Origin: Hyposmocoma kahamanoa | Lineage: Eukaryota; Arthropoda; Insecta; Lepidoptera; Cosmopterigidae | Assembly: GCF_003589595.1 (NCBI RefSeq) | Contig: NW_020654422.1 | Location: 5,236,694 to 5,300,693, forward strand | Length of the DNA stretch: 64,000 nt | Direction: 5' to 3' | In this document: positions 10,164 through 22,866 of the stretch, one piece after another | How positions within the stretch are numbered: the first letter of the stretch is position 1 | Layout of the letters: each line of letters opens with the position of its first letter | The notes under the pieces: generated by a model | Told to the model about the DNA's origin: nothing | What the model saw: the letters and a program-made list of their open reading frames with translations, nothing else | Databases searched by the model: none | Program-made: the position numbers and the translations under genes

Positions 10164-11724
10164 AGACTAACTATTAAAAAACTTTTTTATTATCTTTTTT
10201 TAATAATTTTCTCTACTACAATAAATTTCTTATATTTTTTTTATTTTTAATTATTTTTTGGATTTGATTTTTTCCTTAACAACTCTTTTATTATTTTATC
10301 ATTAAAATTAATATTAAATAACGTTTCTTTTGATATTTTTTTTAAGGAAACAGTTTGTTAAATTTAAAAAATGTATTCTAATAACCTTGTTCCCTAGACT
10401 TTGTTGAGCAGTGTATTATAGTGTTATCTATAGAACACAAGGTTTACAGCAAATAGTGAGCTCATTCTATAAATTTCTCAAATATCCTTAAGTTGTGACG
10501 TCGACAGCGTCCACATGAGTGATGGCCGCTACGATCCGTCTCAACAACTGCGGCAGCCGGTCTGTTCCTGCCGCCATTGTCTTGGGCTTAATTGGAAAGT
10601 TAACTGATTTATACCTGGTTGGACTTTATGACGAAAGGGGCATTTGTATGACTGTATTATTGTTTACACTTTACGATATTTGGTAGAAAAGTTAGTTTTG
10701 CCTTAACGTTTCATGTTATGACTAAGAAGGACATATTGTTATGGACAACAACTGCATTGTCTACTTGGTAATGATAGGAAAATCAGTATCGTCTCTACAC
10801 TCGATGCCAGAGGCGGCTCGTGGGAGATTTCAGTGGGAGCTCACTTACCTATACATGTTTTAAATAAAAAATGAAACTCACATTATATTGTTCCATTTTA
10901 AACAATGCCACTAAACAACACTACGCTCCTTAACAACGATTAAATAATAATAAATTTTATAATATAACAAAATGCGCGCGAAAAACTAATGGTTTTTGTT
11001 TATTTGCGTAGAGCGCAGTTAAGAAATTTCTCTTTCGCACCCATAGAATTCGGTACTCACCTTTTTGTAAACAATGTCGCTACATAGGAGCGCGTCGCGA
11101 AGCGCCTATATTATATTAAAGAAAAAGATAAAAATCGAATTGTATGTTTGTCGTTCACTAATAAAAAAAAATACTGCGGCTGCTAATACAATATGAAAGC
11201 ATAATTAATAAATTTATTTTGGTGGGTTGGATGGGTGGTGAATAGGAGTTTACTGCACCAGCGCTGCTCGATGCTCTAAGATACCAGACTCCCAATTGTC
11301 TATTTCCATTTTTTGTGATTCTATAAAAGCGGCTCCAACTGAAAACCAGTGTTACAGCAGTCAACCTGTGACATATGCTGAGTTGGATCCGTTTCAGCTT
11401 ATAATTATAATCATTCATCTCTTCTCTATAAGTCTCAATAAGCTGAATAACTTTTTCTTTCTTTCTTTCTATTTGGTTCTGAGTAGATCGGTGTGAAGAA
11501 AGGTGTTAAATAAACTGAATTTAACCCGTGAGCCGTAAAAGTCATTTTGGTATGACTTCCTTATTCCATCATTAATGGATGACGTTTTAAGAAACTGTTT
11601 AAGCCAATTTGATCTTTAATTAAATTACATAAATACAAATTTAAATTGGAATTACTATAGACTTTTCTGTTAAATATGTAAGAGGGTTCTCAGAACCAAA
11701 ATGTCGGCTTGGGGGACAGGTATC
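10164..11724. other. Unassigned DNA
   Basis: No gene recognised. There is a very AT-rich stretch at 10165-10400, and a somewhat GC-richer segment at 10495-10600 without a usable frame. A CTTT microsatellite-like run is at 11454-11470. Confidence 0.4.
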
Positions 11725-11911
11725 TAAGGTTACGTACAGATCTGGCGAACGCGCTGCATGTGCGCTGCGTGTAGTTAATTACATGTTAATATAAATAAGG
11801 CGCGAGACTGGCGCGCGAACGGCTCGCGAACAGATCGCACTACGTAATGCACGTGTGCAACTCGCGAGCCTTTCGGAAACAAACGGCGTATTCGCCAGAT
11901 TCGCACCCTTA
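11725..11911. mobile_element. Probable MITE with 'agatctggcgaa' inverted ends
   Basis: The left end 'taaggttacgtacagatctg' and the reverse complement of the right end ('taagggtgcgaatctggcga') form an imperfect inverted repeat of roughly 30 bases. The interior is unusually CpG-rich for this region. No target duplication is clear. Confidence 0.5.
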
Positions 11912-12747
11912 GAGCATCGACTATACGAATAATATTCAACAGCAAAAGAACGGGAGGTAAGTTTGAAATAACAATTGTGACTTAGTGTAGAGGCTTATGC
12001 AGCAGAGAAAAATTAATGAGCTTGTGTAGTAGTACCACGCTTTCGTCAATAAAAAAAGGCACAATTGTATGTTAATATATTAACATTTATTTCCTTGTAA
12101 ACTGCAGTTATAATTACTCCCAACTACGTAAGCTGAAATTTTATAGCCTCTCTCCTCGGGCGAAACCACGTCCTTAATTAACGTTAGCGTTTTATCCCGG
12201 TCCACCTGCGCCCGCCGTCCTCTAAATTAAAAACTCTCATTACTCAGCTGTAAATAAAACATAACATATTTTTGTTTAATTATTTTAATCTGTAATAATA
12301 TTCAATAATAAATTCAGTTAATTTAAATTAAATTACATAATATCAACGTGAGTCACTGTGAACCTTATGGAAGACAGCCGAATCAAATTCTCCTGATATC
12401 TTACACAAACAACAGAAAAATATAATAAAAGTAAAAAAAAAACAGCAGAGTCGCAGCACTGCCTGACACCCAGTTATGTAGATATGTGTGCTGTAGCAGT
12501 GCAAAAAGGCCATAATAGCTCAACATCAGTGTTTACTCAGGAGCAAACCGCTGATTTTCAGCTATAACCTAGGGAATGCCGCCATTTCATATTCTATAAA
12601 TTAAACAAGTAATCATTTCAAAACTAAACAAATACGAAAGTTAATATAAATGTAATAGAAAATAATATTTTTTTAGATTTGATTTAACTATATTAATAAC
12701 GTAATCAAAATTATGAATTGAAATTTTATGTCAATATTATATATAAT
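11912..12747. other. Unassigned AT-rich DNA
   Basis: No open frame of interest and no repeat that I can match elsewhere in the window. Confidence 0.4.
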
Positions 12748-13747
12748 CTCAGTGCAGAGTACTAAAAAAAACAAACTCAAAAGTACGTGGAATTACATCT
12801 ATTTGCCAAGTTTTATTGAAATCGGTTACCGGAAAGTGCGCAAACCTGGATTTATCCCCTAGTCCACCGCTATACGGGACTTGACACCAGAGATAAAAAA
12901 CCCTTAAATTGGAGCGTAGCAAAATCAACCATTAAAATAATTGCTCCTTATAAAATTTAGGCGCTATTTATAAAAATAAGTCTTCATGCACGAACATTCC
13001 ACCGGCCGTTGAAAGCTTGTTTTTCAACCAGTAGTACTTGCTTCAGGAAGTGGACAAATTTTTGAAAAGAATCTTTTTACTATTCCTGTAGAAGTTTGAT
13101 ATCTGCCACTCTATTGACGCCATCAATACTAGGAAACACGAGTTGTAGCTCGACCCAATTTCCATTTTAACGGCGGTAGATTGTCCTCCTTTAGAACTGC
13201 AAGAGCGTTCATCTTTAATGCGTCTTTACAAGTACGCCATTTAGTCCTCAGTTGAAGCTCTAAGCCATATTCTATGCTCCATCTGCACCAAAAATGTTGT
13301 CGAAATTTTACTATTAATACACCTTCACCAGCCTACGTCCACGACCTTGACGATTAGCTGTTAATTTCTTTTATTTTCTTGAATAGAAGCTTATGTCCTT
13401 GGATCCAGGTAGACAAAATGCGTCTTCGGTCTAGGACCATGTACGGGACTTAACACAGGTTCTCATTGCTTAAAGTATATTGAGAGAGAAAACGCCTTCA
13501 ATTGAAAAATAGCAAAATCGACCATTAAAACAATTGCTCCTTATAATAAAACTTAGGCGCTACTTAAAAAAATTAGTCTTCATGCGTGAACAGCCACCCT
13601 TAGAGGTGGATGATTTTCTTCAAAATTAAATGGGACTACTATGGAGGTCCCTGGAGTTATCACGCAACATACATACAAAGAAAAAAAGTAAAAAATAAAC
13701 ATACAATCGAATTCAGGACTCCTCCTTTTTTTAAAGTCGGTTAAAAA
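12748..13747 (+). repeat. Repeat family A, copy interrupted by BEL/Pao fragment
   Basis: Family A sequence runs at 12748-13002 and resumes at 13441, ending at 'tttttttaaagtcggttaaa' (about 13745). Some of the family A interior occurs on both sides (for example 'aattgctccttataa' at 12945 and 13530), so this is either two partial copies flanking the foreign segment or a copy enlarged around it. Confidence 0.6.
13003..13440 (-). mobile_element. BEL/Pao retrotransposon fragment, integrase C-terminal region
   Basis: On the minus strand, 13140-13312 reads 'RQHFWCRWSIEYGLELQLRT' and then 'KEDNLPPLKWKLGRAT', the hallmark of the domain after the integrase in BEL/Pao elements (DUF5641-type). After a stop, another frame gives 'DGVNRVADIK', the end of that domain. 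It has no LTRs and several frameshifts. It lies inside repeat family A. Confidence 0.75.
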
Positions 13748-13749
13748 GT

Positions 13750-15030
13750 CAATCTAATTACGAACAGGTAATTCCTAATACAATTTCTGATTTTTATTAC
13801 TAAGATCGCTAAAAATTTATATACCTTGAAAAACAAGGTATTTTTTTAATTTAACGTCATAGCGTGTCATTTTTATGTTATTTCCTATGTAAATAACGAT
13901 TACTATTGTAATTGGCACTTAGGATCCGGTGCATAAGGGAACGGGGGCATATGGCACAGACCCAAATAGTCTTGGATATTAATATATACAGGTTGCTTTT
14001 GTTTAGACCGTGGCAAATTTTATTTTACGATATTTTAGAGGGGATTCAATGCAAACTATTTTACTGTCCGCCGTCCATAACTACATCTAAATTGCAACTT
14101 ATTACAAAATCAGCTGTCCTGTAAATTTTGGTATCTATGTACATATATAATGCGAAAATATCAGCATGTATTTGAACAATCTGAATGGAATATTCAATTA
14201 TTTGTAAATTTTTATTTATTATAATATAAATAAACTAAACGTAAAGACCTTGACTTCAAACTAAAGATATACTGTTAAAAGCCGAAAATAAATTATACCT
14301 CAATGGTAGGTAAAACAGTTTTATCATTCTGCAGCCTGCATTTGTATCTCTATAAATGGTCTGAAAGTGGTTCAAAATTATTCTATAAGATAATCCTGAT
14401 TTTCTAAATAAATATTTGATGGCTTTAATTAAATTTCTCATTGTTTGTTTGCTTAAATAATTCAGTAAATATAAGTGAAAATTTTAATTTTGTTACTTGA
14501 ACTCAGGACAGTGTAGATACCAGTATTATATACGTGGCACAGTTTGAGAAATAAAAAAATCCACATATTTTGTTAATTAATCATAAACACGTAACAACGT
14601 ATTGCTCAATTTGCACAGTACTGAGAACGTACAGACAATTCTAGAGTTCATATTCTCGCAATCTACACTGTCTCGGATTAGATGCAAGATTGGGTTGAGA
14701 TTGTGTCCACGCTACAGCAGATGTTTGTAGACGAGTGTGTTTCTCGACATGAGTACATGATGTAGGTATCTAACATTGCAAACTGCAAACAATACAAAGT
14801 TGGTGGTGCGAACTGTCCCGATATTCTCGGTTATGTAACAGTGGGTTGATAAAATTGTAAATAACACTATTATATTCTAAACTCGACTACAACTACTACT
14901 CGATATTTGCTTCCTTATTTTTGAGTACTTTAAGATTGAAACGGTAGCGCAGTGTAAGAACCGTTACTTCTTATTTCAGAGTTCGATGATTCAAATCTCT
15001 GTTATGATACATAGTATTAGTGCTCCTTAT
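13750..15030. other. Unassigned AT-rich DNA
   Basis: No gene or element recognised. Short open frames at 13912-14124 (+) and 14256-14441 (-) have no recognisable protein content. Confidence 0.4.
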
Positions 15031-15034
15031 GAAG

Positions 15035-15297
15035 AGTTCGTCGAGGACAGTACTGCCACCTTACCAATTACAGCCACCAAGCTCACATAGAACATCACCG
15101 CGATCCGGTTTTAAAGGATAAAGATGGCTGGTGAAATTACAGGCACATAGGGCTTATCAACTTATTTCTCAAGGTGATGGGCGCAGAGACAGTGCCCCTC
15201 AGATCTTTGCGATCTAGAGGTCTGAGTGTCGCTTTCCTCAGCACACGACATATGCGTCCCGTCGCCTGATAACACACAAAAAAAATATTAACTAATC
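15035..15297 (+). mobile_element. LINE/SINE-type 3'-end family F, copy 1
   Basis: The order is 'cttatgaagagttcgtcgag', 'actgccacc', 'ggtgaaattacaggcacata', 'cagatctttgcgat', ending with 'gtcgcctgata' and A-rich sequence. It is one of about ten copies in the window. By memory of family style it resembles the 3' ends of lepidopteran LINEs (BMC1-like); this is inference. Confidence 0.65.
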
Positions 15298-17760
15298 TTA
15301 AAATTACTTTAAGGGCCTGTACTAACCGACTGACAGTGGGGGAGAGCATCAAAGAGGAGATTTTGCTCGCCAGCAATATCCCTAGCGAATGGTAAAAAAA
15401 ACATCGAGATGAAGCACGTGCTGTGGTGGACGATGGTCACTTAAAGGAAACCATATTCGGTAGAGCAACGTACAACTGATAACGATGTTGTCGGGGATTT
15501 AACATTTAATCGTGACATCAATGATTTTTTATGTTTAAACTGACAAAGAGACGGTCAAAGTGAGAGAAAGTAGTGACCGTAGCTAACCGTGAGTGATGAA
15601 GATGTGTGATGTCTCCTGTACCTGTGATGGTGCAGGTTTTCCCTACCTTTAACTTTTCCTGCAGCCATCTTTAACGGTAGAAATAAGTAGATGGTGATAC
15701 TTGTCGAATTCGCGCTTTACCATCAATAAATTTTAAAGAAATATTCGAAGTTCCTCATTATAAATCATGACACCACGGAAATCTAAGTAGGTAGTAATAG
15801 TGCAGTAGTAATTTTTTTCTTTAAACTTACATAACAAAATCAAAAACATGTTTATTTACTTTAATTAACGCCTAGTTTACAAGTCTGGATTTGAAAATCT
15901 TTTTAAATAAATATATACTTGTGTGAGGAGTACCGATCTTCGTCATTTTTTTATTATTGATATTTATTGACCGCGTTGTAACCCGTTGATATCTATTGCA
16001 TGATATCGAGCGAAAAACTAATCTTCGGGAAAAAATGTGGTAAAATCATTTTTAATACAAGGAAAATACATTTCTAAGCAGAAAAAATACGTATTCAATT
16101 TTTTTTATTTCTCGTTATCTTTTTGTTCTTTTACCATAATATTTGCATCAATCGCTACACGTTTCATTACTCTCTTCGTAACTATCAAATTACTTCAAAG
16201 GAGACCTGTTAATATGTCCACCATCGAGTCCCAATTCGTATAAAAACTTCAAAGAAGGGTTTCAAAGAGTTTTAATAACGAATATTATATAAACGAAACC
16301 AAATTACACCCCAGTGACAGAGTAAACGTAAAACTGTTTGATCCCTCTGCAACCGTGATACAAACCTATAAGCGTCTCTTGAATGACTGCAAATCATCCC
16401 TTATAATTGGGGTTTTGGAGTTCACAATAAAACCTCTTATGCTCACTGGCCAATTATATTTAAGCATTTTCATCATAACAATATTATGAATACCTTTTTG
16501 AAAATAAAATTAAGTTTATTTTTCGTTAAAGTATACATCGATTGCAAAAAATTCAGAGAAAATGGATAATCAAAAAGCAAACCACGCTTAAAGTCTTAAC
16601 TGAAAATCGGTGCTGGATACGCATTGCGACCGCGGCCGATATCACACAAAATATTTCTATATCTAGTGTTCTTTTTACTGTTTGTTTTCATATTTTCCAT
16701 ATGAAATTTTGTATTTTTTGTTTTCTTTTTGTTTTGTTTGTGACTTTGTTTCGTAATTATTTATGTTTTACGTTGAATGTTTTTCTTCTGTTTTGTTTCT
16801 TTTTTCTTTTGTGGTGTCATTGTGGTAAACAAATAAATTTCTTTCTCTCTTAATAACAACATTTTTCTGGTTTTCTGCCCCCTAAGGACCCGTGCTTGAC
16901 ATGTATATTCTAAGTGTATATATATTCATTAGTCGATACAAATTTCTAATCTTCAATATTGTCCAATTGCGATGCTGAAGTTTCCAAAAATGTTTCAAAT
17001 TTGTTACTTTTTATAACTGCATACAGTAGGTACTATTATATGTCTGTACAAAACTGTAGTCCCCAAGTAAGAATAACCTTAAAATAAAAACTCCGCAACT
17101 TAAATTCACTTATGTGCAATGAAAACAAGAACTGCACTTGCATTTAGCGTAGTAAAACTCTAAGTTTATTGTAATAGGCGACATTTTTACAAAAGTTAGT
17201 CTTGCCTTTCTAACAGTGTGGTTGGGAAAAGAAGAAATGTGTTATGTTGTTTTCATTCGAGTTTTTGCACTAGTGAGACAAAGTTGCCTTTTTCGAACGA
17301 GCAGTATTTAGTAATCGTGAAATATCATTCTGCTCTATCACAAATTAGTGGGTTAGGTTATAGTTTAAGGTTCACTTAATACCATCTCATGTGCCTACTA
17401 TTAACATCAGTGATGGTGTACACAGTGCTAAAATGGATATAAGGAATCATTCAGAGTAGCCCCTTACAAAGTAATAACAACATTACATGTAGATTTTAAG
17501 ACTTTAGTAGATATTCTCTATACATTTATCACATGTTACTGGTTCGTTACCTAGGCATAGCATGGCATGGGTAAGTTTGCTTTCTTCCCGTATAGCATGT
17601 AACTGCTCTAAAATCTATCTAATATAATAAAAATATGAATTGAACTCATAAAATATTTTGTAATAAACATATTCGATATTGACAAATGCATAATGGGTGA
17701 AATATTATAAAACTTCAACAAATGAATTCGTACATTATTTAATTTCAATTTCGCTACCTG
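15298..17760. other. Unassigned AT-rich DNA
   Basis: No gene recognised. The open frames at 16037-16243 and 16542-16853 are T-rich, phenylalanine-rich translations typical of AT-rich non-coding DNA. Confidence 0.4.
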
Positions 17761-17761
17761 T

Positions 17762-18078
17762 ATTTTTTTTATAATATCAAGTGACGAGACTAACAAGTTA
17801 TGCGCCTGATGGTAAGCTACACGTCTGTCCATAACAGTTGCACTGCCACACAAAGCTTTAAATCGCAAAGATCTGAGGGGCACTGCCAATGTGCCTGTCA
17901 CCCTGAGACATGACTTGCACATGAGACAAGTCTCATCATGTAATTTCACCAGCAACCTTACCCTTCAAAACCGGAACACAGTAATACTGACTTTACTGCT
18001 TGGTGGCAGAAATAGGTAAGGTGGCAGTACTTCCCTGGACGAACTCTTTCACAAGAAGCTCTACTGCTACTATCTGCT
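17762..18078 (-). mobile_element. LINE/SINE-type 3'-end family F, copy 2
   Basis: A nearly complete copy on the minus strand. It begins (on +) with the tail 'ttttttttataatatcaagt', then 'gcgcctgatggtaagctaca', 'tcgcaaagatctgaggggca', 'tggtggcagaaataggtaag', and ends 'aagaagctctactgctacta'. The poly-A plus 'cacttgatattat' tail marks the 3' end. Confidence 0.75.
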
Positions 18079-18384
18079 ACCTGTACACATGTTCATACAC
18101 ATGATTATACCTTGTTCTTTAAATAAACAACTTCAATTTTGACTTACAAACTTATGTTAAGAAATTTTATTTCCTGCACGCACTTGCAGATTGCATGTCA
18201 TCTACGGAATGATATTTCTTACAAATGTCACGCTCGGAAGGGCTGATTATTGTTGTACATGCAATCTAAGCCATTACCTATTCCGAATTTATTGAGAGTA
18301 GCTTTGAAAAAATGTGGGTGCAAGATGTGGAGAGGTCTCAAATATATACGAGTCAATAGTGCTCTCAAAGGCTAGCAACAACAG

Positions 18385-18475
18385 AGCTGCCTATAGCTCT
18401 TCTGATGTAGCAGACGTCCATGAGCGAGGAAGACCACCACGAGAGGCTCGTCTGCTCATTAGCCTTTTACTTAAA
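18385..18475 (+). mobile_element. Possible LINE 3' UTR fragment
   Basis: The words 'gatgtagcagacgtccatga' and 'aggctcgtctgctcattagc' resemble the 3' UTRs of lepidopteran LINEs that end in a 'cgtttgcc' word. This is recall of style only, without a second copy in the window. The overlapping open frame 18314-18640 has no recognisable product. Confidence 0.3.
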
Positions 18476-18479
18476 ACTC

Positions 18480-21334
18480 TAGCCTTGATCGAATCCCTAA
18501 ATAGGACAAATGATATTGACGTGTTCCGTAACACTGAATTAAAATTTCTAACATCCGCTGTTTATTGTTTAGAGACGGTCACCGCCCAAACCTCTGTAGT
18601 TTCAATTTCATTCGTTCCGCAGTTTGCTTTTGGACGGTGATCGACTCAATCTTTATATAACTATGACTTACATGTTTAGTTCTAAGTACTGTAGGTGTAA
18701 GTTGTATAAAACAAATAAATTTACATAAAAAAGTTATTCTCTTTGTAATCGGAAATAAGTAAATAAATTAAACGCTAAACTTCTCCGCATGGTACAACTT
18801 ATAGTGTATTAAAGTAACGTAAATAATGAAACTTCTGACATATGTTTGTGTGGCAGAAAAATACAACTCCGGCGAAAACCTGAAAAGCACATTTAGTTCC
18901 ACAACTTTTGCAATAAAAAATCATGCTAAACAAAAACACATTAGTGGTTCACCTGGTTCACGACTGTACATTTCGAAATTAACTTTTTCCGTTTATTTAT
19001 GTGCACCTTGGGGTCCTGATTTTTACGAACAAACTGTGAAATTAAGATTTAAAAGGCGAAGGATTCATATGTTCTGATTTGCTTCATTTTCAAACATTCA
19101 CTAATGAATTTTGGCGTTAGTACATTCGATAAAAAGAATTAACATAATTTGGGCAATAGAGGCTCACAGAAAATGCAGCTTTATTAGCACGTTGAAACCT
19201 CGTGTCAAGCCTAACACCTCGTGTAAAGCCACAGATATATATCTAGATAAACGTCGCAAGTACTGCAATTTGTATAAAAACCAAGCGTGGCACGTTTTTG
19301 GTACCTACTATGACGTCACAAGAACTATTTAATGATGGGAAACCGCCTTCCGCTCTAAATCGATTGATTGAACGTAAATACGCGTATTCCATCCAATTAA
19401 TAGATTCTAAATAGAATAATTTTTGTTCAAGTATTTGTTGATTACAAGTAATCGTAATATTAATATAGTAGAAAAGTACTAGAATAAGATAGCTAAGTCC
19501 TTTATTTTACTTGTTTTAAAAAATGTTGACTACTTCAAAAATTAATTCTTTAATTTTTAATCGACTTCAAATATTAAAATTATTGTCCTTCCAATAAAAT
19601 GAGATGATGATGAGATTTTATAACATCTTTTTGTAATAGAAGGTCTCATCGATTAACTTAAATAATGAAAACGCATGTCAATATATGAAGTTGAAATTGC
19701 CTTAATTAATTTTACTAGATGGTTTTCTGAACCAAATTGATGAATGGCAAGACAAATTAAAATATTACTGCTGACAAAATATGGTAAAATCTTATTAATC
19801 AGAAGAGGTTTACTTAATGACGGCCTCGTGTGAAAGTTTTGTGATTTGTTTATTATTTCTCAGATTTCTAACTCTGCTACTCTGCAAATTTGGATAGCAT
19901 CTCAGGTGGGATAAACTAGACCACCTTCGTCCGCGAAAGCATCGAACTCATATGTATGACCAACTCCGGGTTTTTGTAAAGACAGCGCACTGCAATTCTT
20001 CGCATTATATATTTTTTTGTATTACTCGTACTACATACCCGGCGATGAATATAATTATTTGCTCACTATATTCGGACATTCGAGGCAACGTGCTGCAAAT
20101 ATTATCGAAATTGCAGATACTACTGATAATAGATACTACGAAACTGAAAAAAAAACGAAACATTATTAACGTTTAATAGTAACAAAAATGTTATAGAATA
20201 TTTATATAATATTGCTAAGGTCATGGTAATTTTCGTCCCTTTGTTTTCAAAATCGATCAGAATCGAGAACAGCGTTGCCTAACGTATACATCACTAAATG
20301 ATAAATTTGGCCGAATAAAATATACAAGCGGCCGTACCACGAAACTGAATACATTATATTCTGTATAATGCGTTCGTTCGATATTCATGGCGTATAAAGG
20401 ATCACTAATATATCGCACCAAATAAAAGCCGCAATGTATTACAAATATACATACACTCCGTTGCATATTTCGCACATGACAACTAACGTAGTACTATCTC
20501 AAAATGGCTTTAATTTATATTAATATTACCTATATACTTTCAAAGCGACAGTATTGTCCGGTCACTTTAAAATTAATCGTATATGAATGACACTTCAATA
20601 TAGCAAAATTTTGGAGATAAATTATTAATATAACGCAATTTTGAGATAAAATATAATATAACGCCATTATTGAGATAATACTATGTTAGTTGTCAAGTGC
20701 GATTTGTTTTCTCAAAATTCATACAAAATCAAAATAATTGTTTTTGAAATAAATTATGCACCTTCTGATTACAAAATCACTTGCCCGTGCAAGGAAACGT
20801 CCCTGTTTACTCGTTTACGATAACGGTCGAGCGCGTTCTGAAGTATAACGTACACTTGCGGCGTCTATCTAGATATAATATGTCCGTGAGCCTAACCATT
20901 ATGTACGCGTGAGGCGCTGAGAGCAAAAGTGATGTAATTTTTAGAACATCTTGTTTTTGCCTTCTACGGGTCGTTAATGATGCATACTTTCGAGCCCCCT
21001 TTATAAGTTCCAAGAGACTGTGGTAACATTTTTAGTTTTTTTATTTACTGTTTTTTACAACACTTCTGGCGTATGTTAGCTTACACTAGTCTAACGTATC
21101 CAGCTTGAAAAATGCAAGCAATCCAATTACCATCTCCTGTAATAAGCACAGGTATGTGGACTGTAGATCTACCGTTTGGATATCCATGATCTATTAACTG
21201 ATAAAAGTTTCATGCTTCGATCATAAATACTGAGTTTCATGTACATACGTACATTGTAACATTGTGAGAAAAAAATTTTAAGTATAATGAGGCACTTTCA
21301 AGTGTTCGTTGTACACTAAGTGAAATATTGCATA
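18480..21334. other. Unassigned AT-rich DNA
   Basis: No gene recognised. A small degenerate tandem repeat (unit near 'aatataacgcaattttgaga') lies at 20598-20681. The other short frames look random. Confidence 0.4.
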
Positions 21335-21755
21335 AATAATCTCAGTACAGTTTGTGGAATTACATCTATTTGCCCAGTTTTATTGAAATCGGTTACGGGA
21401 AAATACGCGAAACCGGATTCAACCCCTACTTTATAGCACTTAGAGGTGGAATATTTTCTTCAAATTAAAATGGGACTTCTACAGAGGTACCATCCATCCA
21501 AGAAAATAAGAATCATCAAAACGGAGTTATCGCGTAACATACGTATAAAAAAAACATGCATAGGAAATGAAACTATTTTTCCGGATTCACGGTTGACTGA
21601 CTGTTTTGATTGACCCTGGGACCTGTAAAGGGCCCGAAACGATGTTTAAAAAACAAATATACGCGATTTAAATCCGGAAAAATAGTTCTAGTAACTCGAT
21701 AAAAACATACAGTCGAATTGAGAACCTTCTAGTTTTTTGAAGTCTGTTAAAAATT
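21335..21755 (+). repeat. Repeat family A copy split by family B
   Basis: Family A words occur at 21335-21558 ('ataatctcagtacagtttgt', 'catctatttgcccagtttta') and resume at about 21700 ('acatacagtcgaattgagaa', ending 'agtctgttaaaa'). A family B foldback occupies the middle, so B entered A here. Confidence 0.65.
21563..21690. repeat. Family B foldback with both inverted ends
   Basis: The left end 'aggaaatgaaactatttttc' (+) is answered by the right end 'aaatccggaaaaatagtt', its reverse complement, with 'gacctgtaaagggcccgaaa' between. This is the most compact example showing that family B is palindromic. Confidence 0.65.
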
Positions 21756-21774
21756 CCGCGACATTGTTGTGACA

Positions 21775-22140
21775 GACCTAATAGCTTGATTTTTATATCG
21801 CTGTAAAATTGTCTGCTTATCGATATTCTATGGGATATAATCACGGAGAGTGTGCGGTAGCATTGCACTGTTTAATTCCACCCTCCCTTTTCGTCATCAT
21901 GGAACTGTGATGTAGAAATCCAAAGATTCGCACTAAGCGTTACGCTTCAACATTTATATCACGAACGCGACGGCTATGGAGTAGAATTCCCTGTATGCAA
22001 ACTTATTCCCTGAACGCTTTAACTTGGGCCTTTTCAAGGCGAAAGTGAATAGGCATTATTTTGGTGTGCATGCTCCATGGTCGACCTCATCACTCATCAC
22101 TTTCCGTGAGTTGAGATAGAAGTGAAATGTACAAGTAAGT
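21775..22140 (+). pseudogene. LINE C-terminal fragment (same family as 5110-6405)
   Basis: Frameshifted pieces read in sequence: a 'CLSIFYGI' type block near 21810, then 'LWSRIPCMQTYSLNALTWAF' in a shifted frame where the sister copy at 6224 keeps the proper one, and 'RVNRHYFGVHAPW'. It is too decayed to give one frame, but nucleotide words such as 'ccttttcaaggcgaaagtga' are shared with 6293-6312 and, inverted, with 36918-36935. Confidence 0.65.
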
Positions 22141-22204
22141 ATTCTTCTTTTAAGAACTCTTTCATTCAATCAGTCTTTCGTAAGTCCGTAGATGTCAAAA
22201 ATAT

Positions 22205-22478
22205 ATTTTTTTTTATAATACCGAGTGACGGGACGAACAAGTCGTGTGTCTGGGGGTAAGCGACACGCCTGTCCGTAAAAGTTGCAGTGCCACTCAGAAC
22301 TTTAAATCGCAAAGATCTGAGGGGCACTGTCACTGCGCCCGTTAGCATGAAACATAAGTTGACAATTCCATGTGCCTGTAATTATTCACCAACACCCTCA
22401 ACTTTCAAAACCAGGACGCAGTAATGCTCGCATTACTTCTTGGCGGCAGAAATAGGTACGGTGGTAGTACTTCCCTCC
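22205..22478 (-). mobile_element. LINE/SINE-type 3'-end family F, copy 3
   Basis: Minus-strand copy beginning with 'tttttttttataataccgag' and ending near 'ggtagtacttccctcc'. It follows the LINE fragment 21775-22140, but the two have opposite orientations. Confidence 0.7.
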
Positions 22479-22739
22479 CTTTTCATCTTAGTAAATATGA
22501 AATGGGTAGGTAATCTTTCAAAATTCCCTCAATAGGAGGAGAGCCAGTGCTGTCGCGCCTGATTTCCTTATGCAATGTATTGACATTAGCAAGGGACAAA
22601 CTGATAACTCCGTTAGGAAGTTTGCGACGCGTTAACTCCAATGTTCTACAACGACTGGGGCCGCTTACATTTTACATAATCTAGGGTTTATTAACATAGA
22701 TTCAAATCTAAATTTAGTATCGCCACGATTTATTTACGT

Positions 22740-22866
22740 AATATTAAGATAGCTATAATTATTAATACATAGATCGATCACAAAGACAAATTCCTTCTGA
22801 CAGAAATCAAACCTGCGTCTGTATAACAAACTAGGGCCACCGCTCTACCTACTAAGCTACAGACCT
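22740..22866 (-). mobile_element. tRNA-headed SINE family C, copy 1
   Basis: On the minus strand 22800-22866 reads like a tRNA head ('gtagcttagtaggtagagcg') with a B-box-like 'gacgcaggtttgattt'. It is followed by the family C body ending in 'gtattaataatt'. Other copies are at 25160, 55945, 56505 and 58265. Confidence 0.55.

Noticed and set aside
16542..16853. 103-codon frame that could be read as a membrane protein
   Set aside because: The hydrophobic run is a consequence of poly-T rich sequence; no homologous pattern or exon signals.
18314..18640. 108-codon frame
   Set aside because: It overlaps a probable LINE 3' UTR scrap and has no recognisable domain.
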